64,000 bases of DNA from Acanthosepion pharaonis (GCA_903632075.3 CAHIKZ030004282.1:45001-109000), one strand, 5' to 3'. Positions 41,737-54,790 are shown, numbered from the stretch's first letter. A program made the numbers and translations. Notes: generated from the sequence alone by a model not told the origin.

Positions 41737-44700
41737 GTTATGAATGGAAACAATATAAAGTCCTTGGATATTAATGAATGATGATAATGACAGTGTAATT
41801 GTATTGATTGAAGTTATGAATGAAAACAATATAAAATCCTTGGATATAATGAAATGATAATGACAGTGTAATTGATGATTGTTATGAATGAAAACAATAT
41901 AAAATCCTTGGATATAATGAATTGTATTGATTGAAGTTATGAATGAAAACCATATAAAATCCTTGGATATAATGAATAATGATAATGACAGTGTAATTAT
42001 ATTGATTGAAGTTATGAATGAAAACAATATAAAAATAGGATATAATGGATATAATGACAGTGTAATTATATTGTTTGATGAATGACAATATAAAAGTGTA
42101 ATTGATAATATTGTTATATTGATTGAAGTTATGAATGAAAACAATATAAAATCCTGAATGGATATAATGAATGATGATAATGACATCCTTGGATATAATG
42201 AATTGATAATATATTGATTGATTGATGTTATGAATGAAAACAATAAATCCAATAATATAAAATATTTGAATGAAAACAATATAAAATCCTTGGATATAAT
42301 GAATGATGATAATGACAGTGTAATTATATTGATTGAAGTTATGAATGAAAACAATATAAAATCCTTGGATATAATGAATGATGATAATGACAGTGTAGTT
42401 ATATTGATTGAAGTTATGAATGAAAACAATATAAAATCTTGGATATAATGAATTGGATATAATGTAATGGTGATAATGAAAACAATATAAAATCCTTGGA
42501 TATAATGAATGATATTGATTGATGTTATGAATGAATGAAAACAATATAAAATCCTTGGATATAATGAATGATGTTAATGACAGTGTAGTTATATTGATTG
42601 ATGTTATGAATGAAAACAATATAAAATCCTTGGATATAATGAATGATGATAATGACAGTGTAATTATATTGATTGAAGTTATGAATGAAAACAATATAAA
42701 ATCCTTGGATATAATGAATGATGATAATGACAGTGTAATTGTATTGATTGATGTTATGAATGAAAACAATATAAAATCTTGGATATAATGAATGATATAA
42801 TGAATGATGATAATTGTATTGATTGATTGATGTTATGAATGAAAACAATATAAAATCCTGATGATAATGATATAATGAATGATGATAAAATGACAGTGTG
42901 ACAGTGTAGTTATATTGATTGAAGTTATGAATGAAAACAATATAAAATCCTTGGATATAATGAATGATGATAATGACAGTGTAATTGTATTGATTGAATG
43001 AAAACAATATAAAATCCTTGGATTATGAATGAAAACAATATAAAATCCTAGGATATAATGAATGATGATAATGACAGTGTAGTTATATTGATTGAAGTTA
43101 TGAATGAAAACAATATAAAATCCTTGGATATAATGAATGATGATAATGACAGTGTAATTATATTGATTGAAGTTATGAATGAAAACAATATAAAATCCTT
43201 GGATATAATGAATGATGATAATGACAGTGTAGTTATATTGATTGAAGTTAAAAACAATATAAAAACAGTGGATATAATGAATGATGATAATTAGTTATAT
43301 TGATTGAAGTTATGAATGAAAACAATATAAAATCCTTGGATATAATGAATGATGATAATGACAGTGTAATTGTATTGATTGAAGTTATGGATATAAAACA
43401 ATATAAAATCCTTGGATATAATGAATGATGATAATGACAGTGTAATTGTATTGATTGATGTTATGAATGAAAACAATATAAAATCCTTGGATATAATGAA
43501 TGATGATAATGACAGTGTAGTTATATTGATTGAAGTTATGAATGAAAACAATATAAAATCCTTGGATATTGAATGATATAATGATTATATTGATGTTATG
43601 AATGAAAAACAATATAAAATCCTTGGATATAATGAATGATGATAATGACAGTGTAGTTATATTGATTGAAGTTATGAATGAAAACAATATAAAATCCTTG
43701 GATATAATGAATGATGATAATGACAGTGTAATTGTATTGATTGAAGTTATGAATGAAAACAATATAAAATCCTTGGATATAATGAATGATGATAATGACA
43801 GTGTAGTTATATTGATTGAAGTTATGAATGAAAACAATATAAAATCCTTGGATATAATGAATGATGATAATGACAGTGTAATTATATTGATTGAAGTTAT
43901 GAATGAAAACAATATAAAATCCTTGGATATAATGAATGATGATAATGACAGTGTAATTGTATTGATTGATGTTATGAATGAAAACAATATAAAATCCTGA
44001 AGGATATAATGAATGATGATAATGACAGTGTAATTATATTGATTGAAGTTATGAATGAAAACAATATAAAAATCATGGATATAATGAATGATGATAATGA
44101 CAGTGTAATTATATTGATTGAATTTATGAATGAAAACAATATAAAATCCTTGGATATAATGAATGATGATAATGACAGTGTAATTATATTGATTGAAGTT
44201 ATGAATGAAAACAATATAAAATCCTTGGATATAATGAATGATGATAATGACAGTGTAATTATATTGATTGATGTTATGAATGAAAACAATATAAAAGATA
44301 TAATGAAATGATAATGACAGTGTAATTATATTGATTGAAGTTATGAATGAAAACAATATAAAATCCTTGGATATAATGAATGATGATAATGACAGTGTAA
44401 TTATATTGATTGATTTATGAATGAAAACAATATAAAATCCTTGGATATAATGAATGATGATAATGACAATGATTAAAATGAAAACAATATAAAATCTTGG
44501 ATATAATGAATGATGATAATGATGAATGTGATATAATTATATTGATTGAATTGATTATTTATGAATGAAAACAATATAAAATCTTGGATATAATTGTGAT
44601 ATAATGAATGATGATAATGAAAATGAATATAAAAGTGTAATTGTATATTGAATGATGATAATGACAATATAAAAGTTATATTGATTGAAGTTATGAATGA

Positions 44701-47565
44701 AAAACAATATAAAATCCTTGGATATAATGAATGATGATAATGACAGTGTAATTATATTGATTGAAGTTATGAATGAAAACAATATAAAATCCTTGGATAT
44801 AATGAATGATAATGACAGTGTAATTATATTGATTGAAGTTATGAATGAAAAACAATATAAATGGATATAATGAAAAATGACAGTGTAATTGTATTGATTG
44901 AATTTATGAATGAAACAATATAAAAATCCTAGGATATAATAATGAATGATGTTAATGAAAACAATATAAAATCCTTGATATAATGAACAGTGTAGTTATA
45001 TTGATTGAAGTTATGAATGAAAAACAATATAAAACTTGGATATAATAATAATGACAGTGTAATTATATTGATTGAATTTATGAATGAAAACAATATAAAA
45101 TCCTTGGATATAATGAATGATGATAATGACAGTGTAGTTATATTGATTGAAGTTATGAATGAAAACAATATAAAATCCTAGGATATGGATATAATGAAAT
45201 GATTAATGACAGTGTAATATATAATTGATGAAAACAATATAAAATCCTAGGATATAATGAAATGATAATGGATATAATGAATGAAAACAATATAAAAATG
45301 ATATAATGAATGGTGATAATGACAGTGTAGTTATATTGAAGTTTGAATGAAAACAATATAAAATCCTTGGATATAATGAATGGTGATAATGACAGTGTAA
45401 TTGTATTGATTGAATTTATGAATGAAAACAATATAAAATCCTAGGATATAATGAATGATGATAATGACAGTGTAGTTATATTGATTGAAGTTATGAATGA
45501 AAACAATATAAAATCCTTGGATATATATGATAATGATTGTTATATTGATTGAAGTTATGAATGAAAACAATATAAAATCCTTGGATATAATGAATGATGA
45601 TAATGACAGTGTAGTTATATTGATTGAAGTTATGAATGAAAACAATATAAAATCCTTGGATATAATGAATGGTGATAATGACAGTGTAATTGTATTGATT
45701 GAATTTATGAATTTAAAATTAGGATATAATGAATGATGAATTTATAAATTGAGAGTTAGAATGAAAACAATATAAAATCCTTGGATATAATGAATGGTGA
45801 TAATATTATCATTTTTATGAAGTTTGAACATTTATGAATGAAAACAATATAAAACTTGGATATAATGAATGATGATAATGACAAAATTGAAGTTATGAAT
45901 GAAAACAATATAAAATAATGAATGATGATAATGCAGTGTAATTGTATTGATTGAAGTTATGAATGAAACAATATAAAATCCTTGGATATAATGAATGATG
46001 ATAATGACAGTGTAGTTATATTGATTGAATTTATGAATGAAAACAATATAAAATCCTAGGATATAAATGATGATAATGACAAATATGAATGAAAACAATA
46101 TAAAAAACATTGATAATGACAGTGTATTGTATCGTTTGAATCAATATAAAATCTTGGATATAATGAATGATGATAATTTTGTATTGAAATTTATGAATGA
46201 AAACAATATAAAATCTTTGGATATAATGAATGATGATAATGAAGTGTAGTTATATTGATTTTTTGAATGAAAAACAATATAAAATCCTTTTAATGAATGA
46301 TGACAGTGTAGTTATATTGATTGAAGTTATGAATGAAAAAATCTTGGATATAATGAATGTGATAATGACAGTGTAATTGTATTGATTGTTATGAATGAAA
46401 ACAATATAAAATCCTTTGGATATAATGAATGATGATAATTTAAAATTGGATATAATGAATGATGATAATGACAGTGTAATTATAACAATTTATGAATGAA
46501 AACAATATAAAAGATTGGATATAATGAATGATGATAATGACAGTGTAATTATATTGATTGAAGTTTTGAATGAAAACAATATAAAATCCTTGGATATAAT
46601 GAATGAATAAGATTGAATTATGAATGATAGGATATAATGAATGATGATTAATGACAGTGTAGTTATATTGATTGAATGAATGAAAACAATATAAAAAATG
46701 GATGATAATGAATGATTGTTATGAATGAAAATAAAATTGGATATAATGAATGATGATTGAAGTTGATTGAAGTTATGAATGAAAACAATATAAAATCCTT
46801 GGATATAATGAATGATGTTAATGACAGTGTAGTTATATTGATTGAAGTTATGAATGAAAACAATAAAAATGGATATAATGAATGATGATAATGAAGTGTA
46901 ATTATATTGAGTTATGAATGAAAACAATATAAAATCCTTGGATATAATGAATGATGTTAATTTTATTAAGTTTGAATGAAAACAATATAAAATCATGGAT
47001 ATAATGAATGATGATAATGACAGTGTCTTTGATTGAAGTTTGAATGAAAACAATATAAAATCTTGGATATAATGAATGATCATGACAGTGTGTTATATTT
47101 TGTTTGAATGAAAACAATATAAAATCTAATTTGTTGAATTAAAAATCCTTGGTTTTTTAAATTGTAAATTGTTGAAGTTTTGAATGAAAACAATATAAAA
47201 TCCTTGGATATAATGAATGATGATAATGACAGTGTAGTTATATTGATTTCGTTTTGAATGAAAACAATATAAAAATCCTTGGATATAAATCATGACAGTG
47301 TAATTATTGATTGTTATGAATGAAACAATATAAAAATCCTTTGGATATAATGAATGATTTTAATGAAAATGAATTGTAATTATATTGATTGAAGTTATGA
47401 ATGAAAACAATATAAAATCCGATATAATATTGATTGAACATTGGAATAAACAATATAAAAATGGATATAATGAATGATGTTAATGACAGTGTAGTTAATT
47501 GATTGTTATGAAATCCTTGATATAATGAATGATGATAATGACAGTGTAATTTTATTGTTCGTTTA
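41668..47565. repeat. 5.9-kb satellite of 75-bp units, about 80 copies
   Basis: Consensus unit in parts: GATGATAATGACAGTGTAAT, TATATTGATTGAAGTTATGA, ATGAAAACAATATAAAATCC, TTGGATATAATGAAT. The period is 75 bp in the centre (e.g. CCTTGG at 43621 and 43696). Central units (43.0-44.4 kb) are nearly identical; both flanks, especially 44.5-47.5 kb, carry many internal deletions. Since 75 is divisible by three, intact runs stay open on both strands (25-residue units MNDDNDSVxxLIEVMNENNIKSLDI on plus, FITSINIITLSLSSFIISKDFILFS on minus). Frequent frame-breaking indels argue against coding. Confidence 0.95.
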
Positions 47566-47569
47566 GATA

Positions 47570-48455
47570 TTATCATTTTATGATGTTTGCATCAAACATT
47601 TTTGCAGAAAAAATTTGTCAATAATGGCAATGGCAATATTAGCTGTTTTCCTACAAATAAACATTGGGTATTCGTTGATCGTACTATCAGGACTGATTTT
47701 GTTTGAAATTTATAAAATCTTCCTCTTAAAACATTTTTCCTGGAAATGTTTTTGATGTGTTATCGGTCTTTCTAGTATTGATTGGGTGCGATATAATTTA
47801 ATTTAGTGACGAACAACTCAAAAGATTCCAACAGAACATTAAGGTTATAGAATTATTATTTCTAGGAAAATGAGACCAAATGATAATTGTTGACTCCTGT
47901 TGGAATATCAAATGGGTCAATCCTACGAAATATTCACAAAAATATATAAGCGAAAATTCTTGACATGACAAAGTAATTTTCTTAATATTTGACTTTTAAT
48001 TAATTATTGTCTTCATTTCATTCTTAATTCATCAGGTGTTTTGTTTTTCTTATCTTTTGTTCTTTGTTTTTTTTTAAATTTATTTTCGCACTAAGACTTG
48101 CTTATGCTTCAGATGATAATTTATTTTTCTTCGCCTTTAAATAACTGAACCCAATCATGACGATTTTATTACGTAGGATTGCGTATTCTGGAACAGGAAA
48201 ATTAAAACTAATGTTGGAAAATGTGGGTTTTTTTTTCGTTTGTGTTGTGGATTCCGAGATGAATTCGGTCTCCAAGAAATGACAAACGCAATAATTAAAT
48301 ATAAGAAATAAAATGTATTTACACAATCATACAAAAGTAATACTGTTAGTTCGGTTAGTACAAATACAGATAGATATATACAGTCTCGAAGTAGGACTTC
48401 CTTAGAATCTACGTGCTTGTAACTATCTCCACGAGGTTACCTCTCCTATCTCTCG

Positions 48456-48457
<2 letters not shown>
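47570..48457. other. AT-rich DNA after the satellite
   Basis: No gene recognised. Confidence 0.4.

Positions 48458-48489
<32 letters not shown>
48458..48489. repeat. (CT)16 microsatellite
   Basis: Uninterrupted CT. Confidence 0.95.
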
Positions 48490-48490
<1 letters not shown>

Positions 48491-49980
48491 GTATTTAACG
48501 GCAGCACTCCAAGTAATACTGGTAGAGTCCACTTTTATGAAAAGGGGAGGGCCCCATAACAGTTTGTTTGTTTTTTTTATTCATCACCCTCAAATTGTTC
48601 AAAATTAGCCAAATCATCCTCTAAATCTATATACTATTTAAAAATATCTGTAGGTTTGCATTATAATTGAAGTAAAATGTCTAAATTGTTTTTTTTATAT
48701 TAAACGGAAGAAAATTGATAAATGCTGTTGGATCATTCGTAAAGACTTTTCACTCGTGATAGAATTCAAATAGTTGCGTTTGTGAGGTCAGAACAGTCGC
48801 ATTTTCGTCACAGACAAAGAAGCAAAAAGAGGAAATCTGGGAAATTGTAATATAATATTCCTCAGCATATCAGAGAACTATTCTGGAAAAGAATACCTGA
48901 TTTGTTAAATACATTAAAACTAGGTAATATTAAAGATGGCAATATGTCTTCGACGCCGTTATGGAACTGAAACCACCTGCCATACTCTCCACCAACCTTT
49001 ATTATGTTGTTAAGCACACTTGCTGTTAACAAATAATTTTAATAAACCTTGTCTTGGGTGAAGAATAAGGAATATTTTTTATGGATTTACTTAGCACCTA
49101 GAGTGTACGCCACCATGAAATCATATCTTTCAGGCAATTATATTGTGACAAACATTTGATATATTATTAAACACGCCTAATATTACTAAAAAATATTAAG
49201 GTAACTAATTTACGATCTAATTCTGATTGTCCCTGCTTTAGTTACTTAGTTAACACGAACGTATGTTACGTCCTGACAATATCTCATCAATAATGTGTGG
49301 AAAGAGAGAAATGATATATCAGAGACGCTACTTGGTTTCAGGGAGAAAGAAAAAAAGTGAAAGAAAAACAGAAGTATTTAACGTCTGTTTCAGTGAAATG
49401 GAAAGATGTATCAATTTCAAACGTTTTCATTTGTAGCCCCCAACTTCTTTAAATAATGGCCAGCATTCATATTTATGATTGTAATCGCGATATTCTGTTA
49501 ATGTTGTTAAGCTTAAATATTTAACGATAAAATACTGGAATTGTCTACGGATATTTTATTGTCCTAGAACTCCCCATGAGCTTATTGAATTATTAAGTTT
49601 AAAATCAAAATTCCTCCGAAAATTCATATGGTATATTTATACGAACATTTATAAAGATTTGGCGGACATCTTGAAATGCCATAGTGAAAAAGTACAACGA
49701 ATAAACTTTAAGAGTTTTGGTCTGATATATTAGGGAACTATTCTGAAAAATGAGCTGAACTGGATTTATTTCCGGGTTCAATGTTAATACGAGTTGATTA
49801 CAGCCAGTCTATCCCGCCTGGATAAATCTTAATCTACCTGAGACCACAACTTCGCATATAAGACTCGGGGGACATTTTCTAAAACATTTGAGAGTATTAT
49901 ATGCCATCAAACATGGTAATTGTGTTTAGGTACACCGCTTGCCTCTGGGTAAACAGATGTATGTAGGTACGTACCTACAT
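48490..49980. other. unannotated DNA
   Basis: About 1.5 kb without recognised genes or repeats. CTGATATATTAGGGAACTATTC-like phrases at about 48868 and 49722 (ATCAGAGAACTATTCTGGAA / ATTAGGGAACTATTCTGAAA) hint at one diverged direct repeat. Confidence 0.4.
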
Positions 49981-49997
49981 GCATATATATGGACGTA

Positions 49998-50215
49998 TGT
50001 ATTCATATATGTAATGGGTGTGTTGCTGAGAGGTTGGAATGTACGCTGTCTGACCATGCGACCAGGTTCGATTTGTCAGAGGGGTAACCTCTTGATGTTA
50101 TTGGTCTGGGGAAGCGATACCAGCGCGCGGTACTATCAGAAAATGCCTGAAAACCACGACATAGTATGGCCCAAGCAGCCCTGTAATTAAAATTAGGAAA
50201 AAATCGTTCGAAAGG
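49998..50215 (+). mobile_element. possible tRNA-derived SINE
   Basis: GTTGCTGAGAGGTTGGAATG and GACCAGGTTCGATTTGTCAG have A/B-box character and spacing; no clear body. Weak. Confidence 0.35.
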
Positions 50216-50224
50216 TGTCGATAA

Positions 50225-50430
50225 TTATGCAGCCACGAAGTCACAAGTCATCGTGGCCGAGGGATTGAGCGTACTGGCCTTGTCCAAACATTTGAATCAC
50301 ACCAAATTACGCAAACAAACGCAAATGTGCCTGAGCCGGCATTTGCAATAAGGATGGGATAGCCACCTTAATAAACGGGTTTGCTTGGAAACGAGTAGCC
50401 ATTATTATTATTATCATCATCATTATTATT
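50225..50430 (+). mobile_element. tRNA-derived SINE (family 4) with (ATT)n tail
   Basis: CATCGTGGCCGAGGGATTGA, GCGTACTGGCCTTGTCCAAA and TTTGAATCACACC look like a Leu/Ser-type tRNA head. The body has GGGATAGCCACCTTAATAAA and the element ends in (ATT)n/(ATC)n at 50400-50430. Confidence 0.55.
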
Positions 50431-50561
50431 CGTGCATGGAAATATGAGTGTAAACGTATATATGGATTTGTGCGTATTGTGAGATGAATTTTGCGTGTAA
50501 ATACGTATATATGTAAGTGCGTTTATATGTACGAATGTAAAACTATGTATGTTTATGATTA

Positions 50562-50700
50562 TTTTCTAAGCGTAGCTTAGACGTGGCACAAGGCCGAAAG
50601 CATGGAGCACCTAGTGAGGATCGAACTCACTTTCCAGTCGTAACTGATCTAGCGAGCCAAGCTTGGTAACCATTGCACCACACCGAGGTGTCCCTGTATT
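50562..50700 (-). mobile_element. tRNA-derived SINE (family 1), best-preserved copy
   Basis: Minus strand: GGGACACCTCGGTGTGGTGC, AATGGTTACCAAGCTTGGCT, GTGAGTTCGATCCTCACTAG (perfect B box within a paired T-arm), then CATGCTTTCGGCCTTGTGCC and ACGTCTAAGCTACGCTTAG. Reference copy for this family. Confidence 0.85.
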
Positions 50701-50704
50701 CGTG

Positions 50705-51228
50705 TTTATGTATGTGCGTTTTTATGCGTGTGCGTGCGTTGCGCACACACGCAAGTGTGAAAGCGGCAGCTTTGTGCGACTGAATGTGTAAAAAGGTTTT
50801 TAGTTTACGCCATTTTCAATGTCAGTATTTCCCTTTTGAAACATTCATCTCGCAAACAGTTATGTCTTAGAATATTTCCCCAATTCCAAATTGATTAGCA
50901 ATATGAGAACAAAAAACTGTACGGTTTGGAATTTTTAATCAAAGCACATCCATTTAATATAAAACGTAAAAGATGCCCGGCGATTATTTTCAAAGTGACA
51001 TACATTATCAATTTACAGTGGATGAAAAAGAATCTGAAGGATTTGTCATCAAAGGTAAAAGAAATTACTAAAATATTTATGGAAATTTATACTTTCTGGC
51101 TTAGAGTATCAAAAAGTCCTCCAAATTCAAAAGGTAATCCTGTACCGAAACACAAAAATCTAATAATTCAGATTATATAGATATGGCCATATGAGTGTGA
51201 GTGTATGTGAGGACGCGCATATTTGTGG
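50705..51228. other. unannotated DNA
   Basis: An 84-codon frame (50926-51180, Lys-rich) has no recognised similarity and is likely spurious. Confidence 0.4.
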
Positions 51229-51287
51229 GTATATATATATATATATATAATCGCCTTAGTAGTTTTAATAAAAAACATATAAACATA

Positions 51288-51525
51288 GCACAACTTTATC
51301 TACTTATGTATGGAAAGTCAAACAAGAGGATAATAAAGACCCCATTTTGAAATGGGAAATATTAAAGAAAATGTCACAGGTATAAAGCAGGTGATAAATT
51401 TTGTTTACTATGTACAGAGGAAAAGTTAGGTATTGCTATGTATAAAAAAAAAGCAATAATTTATTAAATATAAAATCTGAAATCCTGAGTAGGTGTAGAC
51501 ATAGGAAACGCTGTTTTTTAGAATA

Positions 51526-51530
<5 letters not shown>
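51288..51530 (+). pseudogene. Penelope-like retroelement C-terminal fragment
   Basis: One frame reads TTLSTYVWKVKQEDNKDPIL, KWEILKKMS; a second reads KAGDKFCLLCTEEKLGIAMY; the first then resumes NLLNIKSEILSRCRHRKRCF. The order LSxYVWxLK..IKWxILKK..CxLCxxEKLxI..LNxxSEIxSRCRHxxK is typical of the protein end of Penelope-like elements that carry GIY-YIG endonuclease domains, as I recall that family. Two frame changes. Truncated upstream by a TA tract at 51229. Confidence 0.65.
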
Positions 51531-51556
<26 letters not shown>

Positions 51557-51626
51557 GTCCGTTCTTGAACAAAAACGTAACCCCCACCCCGTTGTCGAGT
51601 TACGGTTTTACTTGTTTTTTGTTTTA

Positions 51627-51654
<28 letters not shown>

Positions 51655-51663
<9 letters not shown>

Positions 51664-51860
51664 TTAAAAATATGATTCCATCGCTACGTAAGAGTTCTCA
51701 TGTTTAAAAAAAAAACCTAAAAAACAGCTCTTTCATCCTCAAGCGAATTTTGGAATAACTCATCTTGAAATTTACGGACTTTTATAAGCATATACATGAA
51801 AAATTTCAAGATTAATTATTCCGAAATTCACTGGAGGATGAAATAGAGACGGTTTTTTAG
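51655..51860 (+). repeat. family A repeat and small fold-back
   Basis: ATATGATTCCATCGCTACGT, AAGAGTTCTCATGTTT as at 8427. Then CAGCTCTTTCATCCTCAAGC..GAATTTTGGAATAACTCATC is mirrored by GATTAATTATTCCGAAATTC..GGAGGATGAAATAGAGACGG (51810-51855), arms about 60 bp, loop about 30 bp. Confidence 0.75.
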
Positions 51861-51870
51861 ATTTTTTTTT

Positions 51871-51893
51871 TTTGTGTGTGTGTGTGTTTTTTG

Positions 51894-51930
<37 letters not shown>

Positions 51931-51955
51931 TGTGTGTGTGTATTTATATGTGTGT

Positions 51956-52025
<70 letters not shown>
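51871..52025. repeat. (TG)n microsatellite, 155 bp
   Basis: Mostly uninterrupted TG with three short breaks. Confidence 0.95.
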
Positions 52026-52026
<1 letters not shown>

Positions 52027-52156
52027 TTATTCATGCTCCCTTATATGTGTGTGTGAGTGTATACTTACAGGTATGAAAATGTATCAATGTATTTCAAATT
52101 CGTTTCTTAATATATGCAGAAGCTGTATCTTTTACTAGATTATGATTATGCGTTTA

Positions 52157-52290
52157 GGAGGCACGGTGGAGTAATGGATAGAGACTTGGGTTGAGGAATC
52201 GGAGAGCCGAGTTCGAATTCCAGATAAGAACATTGCCAGATAAACAAATCCGTGGTGAGATCCTAAAAACTTACTGTATACCTATTTCCA
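52157..52290 (+). mobile_element. tRNA-derived SINE (family 2)
   Basis: AGGCACGGTGGAGTAATGGA, GAGACTTGGGTTGAGGAATC, AGCCGAGTTCGAATTCCAG. Body truncated. Confidence 0.75.
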
Positions 52291-52316
52291 CAGTATAATA
52301 CATATTGTCTATACAC

Positions 52317-52317
<1 letters not shown>

Positions 52318-52349
<32 letters not shown>
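52318..52349. repeat. (TG)(TA) microsatellite
   Basis: Short TG then TA. Confidence 0.9.
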
Positions 52350-52350
<1 letters not shown>

Positions 52351-52469
52351 AACAAAATCCACTGCACGGCTTCAGGCATTACAACTTATTAGGCTGATAG
52401 ATGGAATCAGGAGCTATATAATTTGATTGTAATTTTTTAGCTTATTTTAAACTTAAACTTTTTTCTTAA

Positions 52470-52512
52470 CACACACACACACACATACACCCGTGTGTGT
52501 GTATGTGTGTGT
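52470..52512. repeat. (CA)n-(TG)n inverted pair
   Basis: CACACA..CACCCGTGTGTGTGTATGTGTG, self-complementary. Confidence 0.9.
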
Positions 52513-52599
52513 GATAAAATTAGGATATATATTCCCGGCAGTCGTAAATATTTGGCAATTGGATAAACGTTTATGAAAGTAGATTCTTATCCAGATATA

Positions 52600-52640
52600 T
52601 TCTGCATTTCGCCATTTCAGGCTTCCTCAGATCTGCAAGA
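52600..52640 (-). ncRNA. hammerhead-like motif
   Basis: Minus strand: CTGAGGA (52624-52630), stem II GCC-TGAAAT-GGC, GAAA (52607-52610). The 3' half after GAAA has only a 2-bp possible stem III. A CA/TG tail lies downstream at 52470-52512. Confidence 0.25.
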
Positions 52641-53050
52641 GAAATAATGAAATGCATATATGTGCATATGTCCGTAATTTTTTTAAAGATACACACATAC
52701 GTGTATATATATTTGTCTGTATGTTTAAATAATGAATTCCCCCACCCTCTATACTGGCGTTACTCGTAACTAAAGCAAAATGAGTGATATGTTTTTTTTA
52801 AATGTTGTTAACATATTCTCTTTACTTCATGTTCGAGTAGAAAGATATAATTCTTCAGACTGGGGAAAGTAAAAAAATTGTTTTTTTTTTTTTTTTGTTA
52901 GTTTATCCATGCGTTTCCCGTGTTGTCAAATATATTTTCCTAAACAATTTTCGATTTGTTAAAAATGTTAAAAACTCTGTCTCGATTATATATCCTAATT
53001 TTAACACATTGTCAACATATATCTTTAACGTTTGGTGACTGACTTACAAA
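52640..53050. other. unannotated DNA
   Basis: AT-rich; nothing recognised. Confidence 0.4.
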
Positions 53051-53051
53051 A

Positions 53052-53055
<4 letters not shown>

Positions 53056-53135
<80 letters not shown>
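53056..53135. repeat. (TA)n microsatellite
   Basis: TA tract with one TG. To its right, ATCATCAGATT occurs at 53156 and 53207 (minus-strand CTGATGAT), two copies of a degenerate hammerhead-like start. Confidence 0.95.
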
Positions 53136-53137
<2 letters not shown>

Positions 53138-53524
53138 TTAACGGTTTTTTGTAGGATCATCAGATTTTTGGTTTGAAATAAAAAAATTTATATAACTTGT
53201 TTAACAAATAACCCAATCATCAGATTCATAGTAGAAATTATTAACTACAAACTTGCATACAACATAACACCCTTCATAATCCATAGCCCAAATTAGTAGT
53301 TTAAAATACCTTACATAAAAGATAACCCTTTATGAAGTCGTCAAAAAACAAACGTTACGAAAGTCTTTCTTTTTATATGCACAATCCCTTTCATAATAAA
53401 AATAAAATAAAATAAATAAATAAATCTCCATAGACAAGCCAACTTGACGAAAGCTTAATACATCTTCGTTTCATTTTGACACCCTCACCTTCCCCCGACT
53501 TGACACCTTGAAAGTATCTCTATA

Positions 53525-53789
53525 CCGCTACTTATCATTAACACCTACACTCGCCTACCCATTTCAGACAATTCGCCCTAGCTGTTACCATGGTGATTTT
53601 GATTTCAATTTTTTAAAACAAGTAAATTTCAGATATACGTTATTCCAACAAAAATTTCGCTTGAAGATGGAACGGAGCCCTTTTTAATTTCAACTCAATT
53701 TAATTTAAAGGATTATATTGAAGTTTTCGGCTCTTGTTTTGAAACATGAGACCTCTTATGTAGCGATTTGGAATCATATTTTTAAATAA

Positions 53790-53795
<6 letters not shown>
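53525..53795 (-). repeat. interspersed repeat family A, copy 3
   Basis: CCGCTACTTATCATTAACAC through TAGCGATTTGGAATCATATT, about 95% the same as 10848-11116 by eye, same strand, and also ending in AAATAAATAAA then (TA)n. Confidence 0.85.

Positions 53796-53844
<49 letters not shown>
53791..53844. repeat. (TA)n microsatellite
   Basis: Tail of family A copy 3. Confidence 0.95.
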
Positions 53845-53846
<2 letters not shown>

Positions 53847-53949
53847 CAATTAATTTATAATATCAATGTTCTGTAAATTTACATTGAGCACTATTTTATA
53901 AAAATAAAATATCTATAAGGACACAGAATTATATATCTTACTGTTTCTT

Positions 53950-53951
53950 TA

Positions 53952-54007
<56 letters not shown>
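53950..54007. repeat. (TA)n microsatellite
   Basis: Followed by CAGCGCGCTAAACGATTAGC, unrecognised. Confidence 0.95.
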
Positions 54008-54010
<3 letters not shown>

Positions 54011-54067
54011 CGCGCTAAACGATTAGCGAGAAACTATTATCACGCAGTGTTGATTTATATCCCCACA

Positions 54068-54070
<3 letters not shown>

Positions 54071-54104
<34 letters not shown>
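54071..54104. repeat. (TA)n microsatellite
   Basis: Uninterrupted TA. Confidence 0.95.
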
Positions 54105-54107
<3 letters not shown>

Positions 54108-54330
54108 GCAAAGCTCAACAGTAAAATGAACTGGAGCACTCTGACTGAATGACTGGGTTTCTTTACAATCGTAAAGACAATATGCTAGAATTAGCTGTTT
54201 CTCTCTGCCAGTGATGATGGCTTAGTGGTATAAAATATGACTGATACACAATCGGTCGGGTTTGGCTTGAGGCATTAGGATGTCTAGTCGTTCTGAGGAT
54301 ACAGCGAAACCGTACTGTCTGTAAATGACA

Positions 54331-54332
54331 TA

Positions 54333-54391
<59 letters not shown>
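54331..54391. repeat. (TA)n microsatellite
   Basis: Uninterrupted TA. Confidence 0.95.
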
Positions 54392-54393
<2 letters not shown>

Positions 54394-54603
54394 AAGGTTT
54401 TATTAAAAATAACAAGTGAAGTTTGGTTTCTCTTTCTTGCTTATGTATGGGTGTTATAACAGTTTATCTTACAAAATACTGTCTGTTTAATTTCAATATG
54501 TAAAATTTCACGATAGTGTATGTTCCAATGCTTTTGATAGTCAATAGTCATTTTCTAGAACATAGTATACAATGGATTTTAAATTCAATTCGATTCTGAT
54601 GTT

Positions 54604-54790
54604 CAGTGTAACCCGGATATAAGAGAGTTGTCGGGACCGGAGAAGAAGTATCTTATATGCGGGTTTCTCTTATATCCGGGTTTGGTCTATTTTATATACA
54701 TTAACACAGGCTCTAATTTCGGACCAGAGAAAATCTCTCTTATATCCGGGTTTCTCTTATATCCTGGTCTCTTATATCCGGATTACACTG
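54604..54790. mobile_element. Tigger/pogo-type MITE, 187 bp
   Basis: Ends CAGTGTAACCCGGATATAAG and CTTATATCCGGATTACACTG are near-perfect inverted repeats of about 22 bp. The interior has three more copies of CTTATATCCGGGTTTCTC. CAGTG termini suit pogo-like elements with TA targets (right flank TA; left flank TT, so one side has changed). No coding capacity. Confidence 0.8.

Noticed and set aside
43385..44356. 323-codon minus-strand open frame (and 253-295-codon neighbours)
   Set aside because: It is the 75-bp satellite read in phase; units divisible by three keep all compatible frames open, and flanking units carry frame-breaking indels.
41668..47565. CRISPR-like array
   Set aside because: Units are continuous tandem repeats without unique spacers, in an animal genome.
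50926..51180. 84-codon Lys-rich frame as a small gene
   Set aside because: No recognised similarity, AT-rich composition typical of chance frames, no splice or promoter evidence.
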